A stretch of 64,000 nucleotides of DNA from Ancylostoma caninum. Lineage: Eukaryota; Nematoda; Chromadorea; Rhabditida; Ancylostomatidae. Below, piece after piece: positions 1 to 10,137 of this stretch. The notes beneath the pieces were generated by a model that did no database searches, had not been told where the DNA came from, and saw nothing but the letters and a program-made list of their open reading frames with translations. The position numbers and the translations under genes are program-made. The stretch's first letter is position 1, and each line of letters opens with the position of its first letter. The stretch is taken from NCBI GenBank assembly GCA_037903475.1, contig JBAJFG010000370.1, positions 2,222,501 to 2,286,500 of the forward strand, in the 5' to 3' direction.

Positions 1-669
1 ACTCACGCATGCTGGATGAAATTGCAATGCGAATCAAGCAATCTTATCCATCGGTGGCACTGTTCGATATTAGAATGGACTTAGAACGTTCAAGAGATCA
101 GCAGGTCAGTGTATGCCCTTTTTTTAGACTATTTGCTCTTTTGACTTGTCGCCGTTATTAGTTACAGAGAACTCCAAACGGACGCAGTCAAGAGTCAGGA
201 CCGCGGAGCGGCTCTCTTGGGCAGAGTCACGGGAGCTCAGCATAGTGTGCGCCTGCGTCTGTGCCCATGAGAGCCGCGCCGCGATCTCGACTCTTGTCTG
301 CGTACGTTTGGAGTTTCCTATATGTGGTGTGAGCTGTCACTGAATGAAAATGTATCAGTACGATTTCGGCAACTAGTAATTCTACATTCACATAGTTGAG
401 TAATCCTTCTCAAATGCAGTGGTTATTGCAGTCTACGATCGAACGAATCAAATCTGGAAACTTGAGCAAAGTCTCACGCATCGTGGGAAAAGTAGGTTGG
501 CTATTATTCCTATACGTACTGTGCATCTAACGCTCTCCAGTTTCAGATACCAGCGGACCCATCACAATGGAAAAGATTATTTGTTGAAAGGAAATGGACA
601 TTAATAGAAACGAATCGACAGCGTTACCTTGCCAGACTAAACAAACTCATAGGTGCTGGAGATCAGTAG
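1..669 (+). CDS. C-terminal three exons of an unrecognised host gene
   Basis: Three consecutive exons with matching phase 0 can be read. Exon A ends at 104 before GTCAGT and is open from the window edge in the frame starting at position 3. Exon B runs 420-491 (acceptor ATGCAG, donor GTAGGT). Exon C runs 547-669 (acceptor TTTCAG) and ends in TAG. The joined reading frame gives about 99 residues with no internal stop. They are mostly charged and helical in character (EIAMRIKQS; RMDLERSRDQQ; NRQRYLARLNKL) and end in GAGDQ. The gene starts upstream of the window. Intron 1 carries a 160-bp MITE at 163-322. I do not recognise the family, and no catalytic motif or membrane segment is visible. The exon structure is well supported by three good splice pairs in one frame; the function is unknown. 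Confidence 0.7.
163..322. mobile_element. MITE family Y, copy 1 (in intron)
   Basis: This is a hairpin element whose two ends are reverse complements (GAGAACTCCAAACGGACGC at the left, GCGTACGTTTGGAGTTTC at the right). The inner arms (AAGAGTC/GACTCTTG and GCGGCTCTC/GAGAGCCGC) also pair. Near-identical copies lie at 58304-58468 and, inverted, at 60503-60659. It has no coding capacity. The ends start with TATA or TA, which fits a Tc1/mariner-type TA target. Confidence 0.75.
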
Positions 670-2447
670 AATTTGCTGAGAATTTTACTTCAGACCGTTT
701 ATTTATTGACCTGTAGAAACTCCCATACAGTTGTATTACTAATTTGATGCTCGTTGGGAGAACGGTTAATTTGTGCTAATTCTCATTTTAATTAGATCTT
801 GCAATGTGATACACTGACCTGGGCTTTTCCGTTAGTTTCTGTTCGGTTTACGGCAATTGTGTAATAACACAGCAACATTTTAAAATGAAAGGAATGTATT
901 TGCGTGTAAAATGTCCGAAGAAATGATTCTATCACGTTAATGGCTATTTGATTCTCGAGGCATTTATCCTTGCGCTATTATTTGACTCTTCTCTTCCTTA
1001 GTAAGTGTGTTTAACCATCATAAGAAGTTTGACATCTGGAAAGGCTGCCTCGCCGTCATTCCACAGATGAAGTCGAATGCGTGGCCATCCCTCGTAACGG
1101 GATTGATTAATGCCGACCACTTTATCCTTTATGTAGAATTCATATGCTTTAGGAATCCATTCTTAGGTTTTGGGTATCTCTCTTGTCAACTCTCCGTTAG
1201 GTCAACAAAACCATTGACAACTGCAATGCACAAGGGCCGCAATTTGGTTGTGCATTTATGGTCCTGTTTTCTCATTAGATCTAAACCAAGAAAGCTGGTA
1301 TCTTAGCAAAGGTTAGCTCAACAACTCCGTTTTAGGAACTGCTCTTCAGTGATCCAGAAGTCTCCGTTTCAGGTAGCACGCTAATTATTAAGCAAACATA
1401 ATGGGTTTGGTAAAATCAGGAACTGGGAGGTCTGAACCAACCTTCTGCTGCTTTTGCTTCTGGAACTTGATAAAAAAAAACCTTTGTCAGGTGCCCATTT
1501 TACTTTTATCAGATGTGATTAAGCCTAGAAAGTAACATATCTCTTAGGATTTCGCTCTGCCCACTTTTGCCCTTTGTTTTGTGCATTTTTATGAGAAAAG
1601 TGGGGGTGGCAATCCGTTGACCTTTTTCCGCCATCAAAACTAATTCACACACGGATCTCTGTAAGAAAGAAGGCTTCTACCTTCTTGGACACAGCAAAAA
1701 AATTGGTGAATTAGCCAACTAAAAGGTTCTCTTGGAAAAGATGTCACCGGGACTCAACTTGTGGGCATTTCCATCTCTACCTCGTTACATGTTTGCAGAT
1801 CATACAAGATTCAGATAAAGCTATGGGTTATCATCGACTCTCGATGATCGCGGAGGCGTGGTCTGTGCATAATTACCTTGGCTCCCCACTCGTCTACTTA
1901 GCACCCACGGTGCATGGTTGTTTGCAGCAATAAAGGCTTTGGTACTTTCTCTGTGTCCTGTATTCAATACCACTGAACCACCCAAAGGGTCTGTTCAAAA
2001 AGGTAAACAGCCCTTAGTCTCTAGCACCCATGTAACAGTCTGGTGCATCGGCTAAAATAAGTCACTACTCCCGCGTCAAAGTTTTGACCCCTGGAGAAGA
2101 GACTGCTCAACCTTGAGCAAATTTACGGCAAATTCAAGCCGTCAAGTTAGCCTTAGTCTAACTTCGCGATCTTAATCACAGAAAGCAACCAATTCGCTTT
2201 TAGTGCCTTCCTAACACGCAACTGCACACAAGGTTGGCCAGTTCTAACCTAGGCGCCCAAGAGCCCTAAACCAATTCTAATTGCGGATTGTGAATCAACA
2301 TTGATTCAAACTAGCCCACTTGGCACTAACGCACTAGCGAGAGCCAATCGGAGCACATACAGTCATTGAAAGTGATCTGATAGGAAAGATAGGTTTTGCA
2401 TGGGTTACCTAGTCACGGTTTTAAACCATGTCTAAGACCTTACATAT
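670..2447. other. Gene-free stretch, 3' flank of the first gene
   Basis: The stretch includes the 3' flank of the first gene. I see no exon chain, RNA gene or terminal-repeat structure. Reading frames here are short and have no splice support. Confidence 0.4.
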
Positions 2448-3373
2448 CTGTATATATAAAGTAGAATGTCTGTGCGTGTGGGTATGTATGCACGTTCCTT
2501 GTAGAAATCGTGGAGGGTCGATCGATCGGGGCAAAAATTAGCACACATATCCCGCATGGACAAATGGAAGTTGTAAACTACCTTCCGTGAGGAAATATCT
2601 ATTGACTAATCGATCATATCGACTTCATTGATTTTTTTGGCCAAGCATCGATGAAGACGTGGCTACTGGGGTTCGGGAAACGGTCAAGAGGTACCCGATC
2701 TAATTAGGCGGAGGCGCAGCGGCTGCCAGGAAACGCACAGATCAGCGCTGCTGAGCTGGTAACAGCGCCAGCAGACTCGTCCGCCGTGTACGCCACAAGC
2801 CCCGCCTAATATGCCGCGGCTGCGAAATTTTCCTTATTGGGAGTCTGATGATGACTAATTCTTTTCGAATGTATACAAATGAAGGAAAGTAAACCATTTC
2901 TTATGAATTGTTGATGATTTCGGTATACTTATTTCAAACTTTTTCTTTCAACTTTCCCTATGATATCGATTTTCCCCATTTTCGCTCGGGGACAGACAAA
3001 GACATGTCTTCTTGGGTTTCTCAATACGCTGAATAGGAATATGACAAACATTTTGCATGAAATATCGGTTTTTCGATTTTATTGACTTTCGGCTCTTCCG
3101 CCCAATGGAGCGGTGAAGACATCTCTCCTGGGGTTCCTCGATATGCTGAGTATGAATATGACAACCACTTTGTACGAATACGTCGATTCGTCACCGAAAT
3201 AGCTTTGCTGACTTTTCGCCCACAATTCGATGGGGAACGTCACCTGGGCCTCGCTAACATGCTGATCACCAAAATTATGGAGATTTAATGAATTTGTCGA
3301 TGATAGTTCCTCAGCAGTATGATGTAGCCAAGGTAATAAAACACCCGAGCGAAGCCGGGCACGGCAGCTAGTC
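2448..3373 (+). mobile_element. Helentron/HINE-like non-autonomous rolling-circle element
   Basis: The left end has a TATATATAAAG tract followed by GAATGTCTGTGCGTGTG. The right end is a GCGAAGCCGGG hairpin followed by CACGGCAGCTAGT. This pairing of a TA-rich start with a terminal GAAGCCGGGCACGGCAGCTAGT-type end is known for Helentron-related non-autonomous elements in animals. Between the ends lie two diverged direct repeats of about 90 bp (around 3003-3075 and 3119-3190), each with GACAT, GGGTT and GAATATGACAA blocks. There is no Rep or helicase ORF. The family assignment is from recognised end sequences only. Confidence 0.5.
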
Positions 3374-3827
3374 TCAAATATAGATGAAGAGAAGCAATAG
3401 AAACATAGAGTATTAGAATAATAGAAACTCAGAAGGTTCAAATGGGGCCTCGCACCGGAGCCAACTACAAGTTCTATGGATCGAAAATCACGCGGGGACA
3501 CGCATATTAATACTAAGATATGTAGTGTTTGTTGAGCTCTGCTTTGAAGATGTGAGCGGTACTGTCTGTTTCTGGTTAGCTTTCGTCATCAGATGAAACG
3601 GAAAGTAGAAAGCGATAAAAAGTGTGGCAGTGAGAAGAGAATGAGGAAGAAGTGAGAAATGGCCGCACGGAACGCCATCGATCGATAACTTACCACACAC
3701 ATCGATCAATAGCTGCGGCTGACTAAGCACGTTGCTAACAGGGCGCAACAACGTGTTGCGTGACGTCACGGCCTGAAGTTTACATGACGTCAACCTAATG
3801 CATGGGTGGAGCCGGTCATGCATAAAG
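3374..3827. other. Gene-free stretch
   Basis: Nothing recognisable is seen beyond short palindromic patches (for example around the GACGTCA motifs at 3756-3790). Confidence 0.3.
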
Positions 3828-4242
3828 TTAAAGGCAGGGGTCCACCTCATTTTCGTAGTTCAGCTAACAGCAGATTCTGCATCTACTCGGCGCGATGGTT
3901 CCAACGGTATACATAAATTGTCCCAGAATGGTCTATAAACCCGTCTTCCAGGACGGGGTCTGTAACAGTTTGCCAACCCGAGTTGACATGTGAAGCCGTT
4001 GATCTTATCGATTGGACACGCCAAGACTCGTTGACCGACGCGGCAGCCGTGGCAGGCAGCCAGCACAGATTGGAGCGATCCGCCTCCGGGCTCCAAATTT
4101 TTATCCAGTTCGAGCCTTTCAAAAATGGGGATTTCGTCGCTTCTGTGCCTGTTGATGTACATCCCAGGGATCAACATGATGAGAAGGTCTAGGATATGTT
4201 GGTAAATCCAACAGGCAGAACGAGGTGGCCCTCTGCCTTTAA
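3828..4242. mobile_element. MITE family K, copy 1 (TTAAAGGCAG ends)
   Basis: This 415-bp element has inverted ends: TTAAAGGCAGGGGTCCACCTC on the left against GAGGTGGCCCTCTGCCTTTAA on the right. A second copy of the same length and nearly the same sequence lies at 40388-40802. The minus-strand open frame of about 105 codons is shared by both copies. It has no transposase motif and is broken by a stop in copy 2, so I treat it as non-coding. TTAA is present at each end, which could be the target duplication or part of the terminal repeat. Confidence 0.75.
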
Positions 4243-4890
4243 CATCATGTGCATGAAGTTAACATCGGTTTCCTGATGGCAACATTGGAGCTTCATGCAC
4301 TGCCCAGAACCGATGCACATCTGATGGACATCCCATGCCAACCACGGTTTTTTCCTACGAGCATCGGTTTTTTTATGCGAACATGAGTTTTTTGCTGCGC
4401 AACACGGTTTTTGAAGTTTCTGAGTATAGGACGACGGGCTCCTACCACCGGCATACTGTCTCGCATAGCGATTTGCATAGATTTGCCGGACAGAGCAACT
4501 CGTCCATCCAGCCAACATCCGACCGTAAAGGAGAACATTAAGCTAGCGCTACTAGTAGTAGTTTTTTGAAGGCATTTCAAGGTGTACGGATGAATGTACG
4601 TTTCGAAAATCAAGCTTATTTGAATACCTAGCTGAATATAAACACTGTCAAAACAAAGAATTTTTTCGCGAAAGTTCAGTGATCACCCTACTCGTGTGAG
4701 AAACTCGAACAAGCAACTCCAGTATGTAGGTTTCTCATTTTGCTGGATGATTGAATTTGTGACTTTTTGTATTCTTGGATATTTCAGGGGCGCTAAGAAT
4801 GACTCGTATTGAAAGTCGAACGCTTGACGTAAAATGGTCCATATGAAGATTAATTTCGTCAAGGATCTATGTAAAAGCACTGCGCATATA
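4243..4890. other. Gene-free stretch
   Basis: Position 4350 onward holds three imperfect repeats of a roughly 22-bp phrase (CGGTTTTTTCCTACGAGCAT, then similar). No gene or complete element is recognised. Confidence 0.3.
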
Positions 4891-5120
4891 TAGTCTGTCC
4901 GAAACGACGAGTACGCCCACGCACGCGGGATCCGGAGGCTGCCACGTTTGCCAGCACTCCATGTTATCATCTCTGGTCTGCGTATCACGTTTCATCGTTA
5001 TCTTCATGGTATTGACCAGTGATTTGGCTGTGACGTGGACGACGTGGCAGCTAACAGCTTACGTCCCAGCCGCGTTGCCTCTCGATCCCCGCGTGCGTAG
5101 GCGGACTCGTCGTTTCGGAC
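4891..5120. mobile_element. MITE family P, copy 1
   Basis: This is an approximately 235-bp element with long terminal inverted repeats: GTCTGTCCGAAACGACGAGT at the left and ACTCGTCGTTTCGGAC at the right. The core contains TATCACGTTTCATCGTTATC. Six further copies lie in this window (14149-14386, 24815-25049, 25117-25353, 30236-30462, 57857-58095 and a fragment at 61063-61112), in both orientations. It has no ORF. The right terminus of this copy is trimmed. Confidence 0.85.
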
Positions 5121-5576
5121 GAAGTGAGACCTAATTTCAAGGGTTCTTTACGCAAGGGTACGTGCAACTCTTTGATCGGGTCCAGGCCCCAGCACGGCTG
5201 TCCCGGAGGCAAGCTGGGCTTCGTGAAGAGGGCAAAAATCAAAGGGGGCTCCGTACAGGGTCCGAATCTGAGCCCCGAAAAAATTGGGTTTTTGTGGGTC
5301 CCAAGATGTGCAATGCGTTGATAAAGCGAGGAGGAAAAAAGCTCGAGGAAACGACTCCTGGTACTTCCAGCTGCGCAATAACGGCGAGTGAGGACGAAAA
5401 AGTTCGATTGGAGCAGATCATTCATAGGTTCCCACTATCCGGAGGAAACGAGGCACTGCTGCGCTGCTGAAACTGCACGGATTGATTTGGAATCTTCGGT
5501 GAAATAAGAACAAAGGGAATACTTGGAGTTCTTGGAAAAGACATTTCAAACATTTGCAAAGTAAAAAAGCTGTGTT
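5121..5576. other. Unassigned stretch between MITEs
   Basis: A frame over 5162-5470 reads as moderately protein-like (KKLEETTPG, SEDEKVRLEQII) and is followed by a GT at 5428. The putative acceptor (GTCCCAAG) lacks a T-rich tract and no partner exon was found. I leave it unassigned. Confidence 0.2.
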
Positions 5577-5753
5577 AGGTACAGTCTGGTAGCCCAGAAC
5601 GCGCACCAGAGTGAACTTTGTGTGCAATTGCGACCGCAGTGGTTTTGACCGGGCGATCGGCTTTTCGATCCATTTTTAGGCTTTCTTTTATAAGTTTTGG
5701 TATGTTTTTGATATGTAGGTGATGTGATTCCTTCCATTTTGATGTTTCGATGC

Positions 5754-6650
5754 CAGGGCGCAGCACTAGGTGGTCAGTGTCGGTTGGGGAGTACTAAGTC
5801 CAGTCGGATTCCGAAATGGGCTACTAAGTACCTACACACTAGGGTTCTTTCAGGAAAAGCAGATAGCACTAAAAAAGTGACTTAAATAAGCGTTAGTGAG
5901 ACGACGAATGATGTTTCAGCAAGAAATGCGTACCATTTAGCGAAGACAGCCTAAATCATCTCAAATTCAAGCTAAAATCCTCGAAAAACCGATCTCAGTA
6001 CGGAACTGTTTGATGCCGCTAGAACTCGTTGAAACTTGTTATAGGACCTGTCAGATACAAGAAATTGTCATTGGAGCGTGGTTTTTTCTCTCAAACCCGG
6101 AACTTTCCCAGGAAATTTCTCTCGTTTGAGGAAGTGTTCCGATACGCTGTCAACTCCAAGAAATGCGCCTAGGTGGTACAACTCTCCCCCAAAGTGGCAT
6201 CTTTCGTTTTTGAGAAACCGTCTTCGTTTTTGAAAAGAAAAACCGTCATTAATGATCAAAAAATGGTCAAAAACCACTTTTTGACCATTAATGACGGTTT
6301 TTCTCAAAAACGAAAAACGAAAGGTGCCACTTTGGGGGGATACTCGTTGGTATAGTGCGCATCTACAGTCAAAATTCCAACATGATACGTCTCCTACAGG
6401 TTGAGCAACACCTGATTATCACTGGAGCGCACCAGAGAGCAGGGTAGGGATGGGGTAAATGGTTGAACAACGGTGGTCTTCAGCCACGAGTTTGATGATC
6501 CTCCAGAAGTGCCTCTCTGAAATCTGCTTGTCTCTAACATCAGTAGACGGTTAGCGGTTGGCTACGCCCCGGACACTGGTGCTAAGCCCCCTGAATCTGC
6601 AGGACGCTACTAAGTCGTGGTGGTCAATGACCACCTGGTGCTGCGCCCTG
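5754..6650. mobile_element. hAT-like non-autonomous element with 8-bp target duplication
   Basis: The terminal inverted repeat is CAGGGCGCAGCACTAGGTGG on the left and CCACCTGGTGCTGCGCCCTG on the right. It is flanked by an exact 8-bp duplication, TTCGATGC (5746-5753 and 6651-6658), that lies inside a MITE whose intact copy confirms the empty site. CAGGG ends plus 8-bp duplications are characteristic of the hAT superfamily. No transposase frame is visible. A strong foldback lies inside at 6185-6345. Confidence 0.85.
6185..6345. repeat. Long perfect-type inverted repeat (foldback)
   Basis: The two arms run from CCCCCAAAGTGGCATCTTTC (left) to GAAAGGTGCCACTTTGGGG (right) and fold on AAAACCGTCATTAATG...CATTAATGACGGTTTT. 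They give a stem of about 70 bp with a short loop near 6265. It is a candidate double-stranded RNA source if transcribed, or a palindromic MITE nested in the hAT-like element. Confidence 0.7.
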
Positions 6651-6757
6651 TTCGATGCTGTCTCCCATGGAACCGGCTGGTCGGCAGGCCGATACCACTG
6701 CGGTCGCAATTGCACACAAAGTCCACCCTGGTGCGCGTTGTGGCCTACCAGACTATA

Positions 6758-7917
6758 ACTAAGTCCAGACTTCACGGATTCACTTCAAATTTTGGGCAAA
6801 AATGTGTCTCAGCGTGCACAATAAGTGTTTGAAATGGTTCTCCAAACCTATGTGAATGAAAAAATTGTATGCTCATTAAGTGGTCCAGCCCTTCGCACGA
6901 AGGGCTAGACCCGCAGCCGCGAAGGGCTGAGCCTTTCGTGGCACTTCAGAAGCATAGATTTTCTATTCAAGCACAATAATTTCGGTGTATTTTTCAAAGA
7001 CCTATACCTCTAATCTCGTGCTTTCATATGCACCTTAGTATGTCCCATATCATACCCTTTTAGCAGAGATATAGCCCAAAAAAGGTAAACTTTTTTATAC
7101 CCTACGATGCGGCGACGGACAATAAGACAGCTCGCGTTTCATTTGCATTCAAATCAGTGCAGCATCCCCATTCAAATCAGCCCAGCGTGTTTCTGCACGT
7201 CTTCCAGTGGATCTTTGATGTATTATGTCGTCTTTTTCCTTGCTACTCATTCAAAAGCTGTTGTTCTATTTAAGCTGCCTCCTACTTATGTCATCAGTGG
7301 TGGCATTGCTTGTAGAGGAATTCAGAATTCTCACTTCTCCCTCCTAGATTTATTACCACCAACTTTTATGAAAGTTTTCTGTATTGGTTTCTGTACTTTT
7401 TCTTTTGGAAATATTTCCTATAACTAACGTCGTTTTTGTCCTGCACACTTTTATGCTCTTGTCGACGTATTTTGAGAGAACTTTATACTAATCCTTAGAT
7501 ATCCGTGAAAAACGCGTCAATTTGAATTCTTCTCAATGTCTCGTTATCCAAGGGGGACTTCGTTAAATTTGGGTTTTTCAAAGCAGGCTTCGTTTTTGTT
7601 CCTACCCTACGGAAGGCTCGTGCTGGGGCCTGATCGGGTCTCAGAGTTGTGCCACGTCGCGCCATATGATGAAGGATAGGGCGCGGCAAGTGCCGCGAGC
7701 AGGGAGAGTGGGGGGAGGGGCTTTCAGAGATTTTGCCTCGCGCGACCCCTCCGTGGCGTTTTGCGAGAATTCTCGCGCCACGCCGCGCCGCGAATCGGAA
7801 AATGACTGAATCCAGCTTTACGCTGTACAGCTCATAATTTGGTTACTAAACTACTACTACTCATAAACAAAAAATGACCATTAATTTCTTGAGGTTGCTC
7901 TTCCCTATGTTTTCAGC
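6758..7917. other. Gene-free stretch
   Basis: It contains a small GC-rich hairpin at 6885-6945 (AGCCCTTCG/CGAAGGGCT, repeated) and a GC-rich patch at 7680-7800. No exon chain is recognised. The 7107-7427 frame is hydrophobic but has no motif and no splice support. Confidence 0.3.
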
Positions 7918-7922
7918 GAGCG

Positions 7923-8164
7923 TGTCGCAATCGCGACCTGTCCGTGCCTGTTGTGTATTTTTGTTGCGCAATTGGCCATGCCTCGTCCGAGGCGTGGCCT
8001 GAGATAAACAGTTCCACCTCAAGTTGTGTCCTGGACGGTCGTCTACTAACTAGGGCAAGTCGTCTGCAGTCAATTCGTCTCTGATACTCCGGTAATTGAG
8101 AACCCTCAATTACCTTCTCCACTGCTCATCCACCGCTGGCACTTAGGAAATTCCTAGTGCCACA
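7923..8164. repeat. TRIM-like terminal repeat 1 with serial stem-loops
   Basis: Four hairpins follow one another: GTCGC/GCGAC (7924-7937), an 11-bp stem GGCCATGCCTC/GAGGCGTGGCC with loop GTCC (7974-7999), a perfect 10-bp stem GGTAATTGAG/CTCAATTACC with loop AACC (8091-8114), and GGCAC-TAGGAA/TTCCTA-GTGCC (8138-8162). The internal segment then opens with a perfect 10-bp stem, CGGTGATTGG/CCAATCACCG, and a GCAA loop (8170-8193). Confidence 0.75.
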
Positions 8165-8425
8165 GTTTGCGGTGATTGGGCAACCAATCACCGTTGTCCC
8201 CCACTCCCTGCCGAATCCTGTTCCGTTGATGTCGCTCGATGTCGCCCACACTCGCCCACCAGCGCTCTCCATCGCCCACAATCGCCTGCCAATCCACCAC
8301 CACTCCAACGTCGCCTGCCGTCAACTCACCACTCAACAACTGCACCCACCTCCAGCAACTCCACTCCAAGCTGATGCGACAATCAAGGATCTAAATTTGT
8401 GCCATATTCGTGTCGCCGGCGGCAG

Positions 8426-8665
8426 TGTCGCAATCGCGACCTGTCCGTACCTATTGTGTATTTTGTTGCGCAATTGGCCATGCCTCGTCCGAGGCGTGGC
8501 CCGAGATAAACAGTTCCACCTCAAGTTGTGTCCTGTACGGTCGTCTACGAGCTAGGGCAAGTCGTCTGCAGTCAAATCGTCTCTGGTACTCCGGTAATTG
8601 AGAACCCTCAATTACCTACTCCACTGCTCATCCACCGCTGGCACTTAGGAATTCCTAGTGCCACA
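8426..8665. repeat. TRIM-like terminal repeat 2
   Basis: This is the second direct copy of the terminal repeat. It keeps the same stem-loops, and its final hairpin is cleaner (GGCAC, TAGGAATTCCTA, GTGCC). The small number of differences from repeat 1 suggests a fairly recent insertion. Confidence 0.75.
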
Positions 8666-9100
8666 GAGCGATTATGCTTGTCCAAAGACTACGCCGTCCA
8701 AGCGAGACATGGACTGTGACGCGCAGGTAGTGGAGGTCGTTTTCGCTCCACCACTTCTCTACCTAATTGCGAAGAGATCCCAAATTCCTGTGAAGTCAGT
8801 AGGAGCCTTCTATTATGGAACCTAGAAAAATCTCCAAAAACTTTGAAGATAGGTAGGATATCTCCAGGTTCATCGTTAGCCGCGATTTTAGCAGTGGTCA
8901 AAATTTTTGCCAACACGAAAATCGCGCTACCATAGCTATGTTCGCTCGTTTAACGCCGCTTTCACCGCTGTTTTTTGTGCTAGGCTTGCTAATTCGCTCT
9001 TTCTCAATGTATTTTGGGATTTGTAGAGCGATGAAATTGCCTCCTAAAGTGAGAATTTTCCTCTACTACAAAGGAGGGGAGAAGCGACTGCTTGTCGAGG

Positions 9101-9265
9101 TCCTACCCAGACATACTTTCGGAACTTCCGCGGGTGACCCTAGGAAGTTCCGAATAAGCTCCTCGAGTCCTACCCAGACAAACTTTCGGAACTTCCGCGG
9201 GTGACCCTAGGAAGTTCCGAATAAGCTCCTCGAAAGTTCCGAACCAGCTCCGCGAAAGTTCCGAA
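9101..9265. repeat. Cluster 1 of GGAAGTTCCG repeats
   Basis: A 66-bp unit (CTACCCAGACA...GCTCCTCGA) occurs twice in tandem (about 9101-9166 and 9167-9233). Each unit carries GGAACTTCCGCGGG and GGAAGTTCCGAA. Two more partial units follow (CGAAAGTTCCGAA). The core GGAAGTTCCG is itself palindromic (GGAA/TTCC). The same motif recurs in cluster 2 at 9797-10030. Confidence 0.75.
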
Positions 9266-9345
9266 ATCGACAAGAGTGACGTAATTCCCGCATTATGGAC
9301 TCAACCACAACGCGATAATAGGGTAAGATCGACCAACGTGGAGTA

Positions 9346-9712
9346 ATGAACACCTCCACGCGTCTCGATGCCAAAAATCGTAGGATCATCAATCTCACCA
9401 AAAGTTGTTCCACACCTAGCACTAGTTGCAGCACTATTGCTGAAGATGAGCCTCAAGCTGGTTTGCCCTCTGACTGTGCTTTCGTATCTGCATCAGGTTT
9501 CAACTTTAATGATAACATGGAAAAATTCCTCTTTGATGAAAATCTGTCAAATTTTCGTGTTTATGGGAATAATCCCAGAAGTACACTTATGTGAGACGAG
9601 CTTCACCCGAAATTCGACATTACAGATGTCATTATTGGGGCATTCCGAAATAAATTTCAAAGAAGAAATAGCGGAAAGGTTTATATTCTATCACGGCTTC
9701 TTATATGACTAG
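9346..9712 (+). pseudogene. Unassigned open frame between repeat clusters
   Basis: The frame from 9346 (start MNTSTRLDAKNRR) is open to a TGA at 9592-9594. It then continues in frame as about 38 further codons (DELHPKFDITDVIIGAF...) to a second TGA at about 9708. That could be a once-coding segment with a nonsense mutation. I recognise no family and see no splice sites. It lies between two GGAAGTTCCG clusters and may be an internal part of the same repeat element. Confidence 0.2.
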
Positions 9713-9796
9713 CTGAAGTCAAGCAAGAACACATCACTATAAAAATTGGACGAGAACATGCCATTTGATGTGTTAGTTTCTTGGATCATTCTATCT

Positions 9797-10030
9797 GTCT
9801 CGAAGCTCCGCGGAAGTTCCGAAATCTGTCAAGCTCCGCGGAAGTTCCGAAGCTACTTTTTTCTCTGCGTCTCCACTCGGAACTTCCGTGGAACTTCCGA
9901 AAAAATCGACGAGCGACGTCATATTTCCGGAAGTTCCGAAAATCGGCAAGATCCGCGGAAGTTCCGAAAGTTTGTCTAGGTACAGCTATCTTGGAAGATT
10001 CCGTGGTTTTTCGGAAATTCTGCGGGCCAA
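9797..10030. repeat. Cluster 2 of GGAAGTTCCG repeats
   Basis: At least six instances of CGCGGAAGTTCCGAA or its reverse complement are spread over 230 bp, separated by 15-40 bp of unrelated sequence. Clusters 1 and 2 bracket about 530 bp, which suggests subterminal repeats of one element or a binding-site array. Confidence 0.65.
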
Positions 10031-10137
10031 GACTTTCTCAACATCACACGGGAACTTGGACTCTGTGCTGAAAATTTAGAGAAGGCCCGAGGTGAATTTG
10101 ACTTCCTCAGTGTGCGCGCCGGGCCAATGTCGCATAT

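Larger units (their letters stand above)
5577..6757. mobile_element. MITE family R, copy 1, split by a hAT-like insertion
   Basis: The left half (5577-5753) starts TACAGTCTGGTAGCCCAGAA and runs to GATGTTTCGATGC. The right half (6651-6757) resumes at TTCGATGCTGTCTCCC and ends CTACCAGACTATA. Together they correspond to the uninterrupted copy at 62582-62854. The 897 bp between the halves is a separate element. TA flanks the ends, as expected for a Tc1-like MITE. Confidence 0.8.
7923..8665. mobile_element. TRIM-like mini-LTR element with 5-bp target duplication
   Basis: Two direct repeats of 242 bp (7923-8164) and 240 bp (8426-8665) differ at only about a dozen positions. Each begins TGTCGCAATCGCGACCTG and ends CCTAGTGCCACA, so the ends are TG...CA. 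A 261-bp internal segment separates them. The whole is flanked by an exact 5-bp duplication GAGCG (7918-7922 and 8666-8670). This is the architecture of a terminal-repeat retrotransposon in miniature. Internal coding is absent. I see no clear primer binding site or polypurine tract, so the orientation is undecided. Each repeat also carries several perfect stem-loops, described separately. Confidence 0.8.

Noticed and set aside
3860..4177. Minus-strand protein of 105 codons found twice in the window (also at 40483-40737)
   Set aside because: Both copies lie wholly within MITE K, copy 2 is truncated by a stop, and no motif is recognisable.
5162..5470. Possible host exon between MITEs P1 and R1
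   Set aside because: The acceptor is poor and there is no partner exon in a compatible phase.
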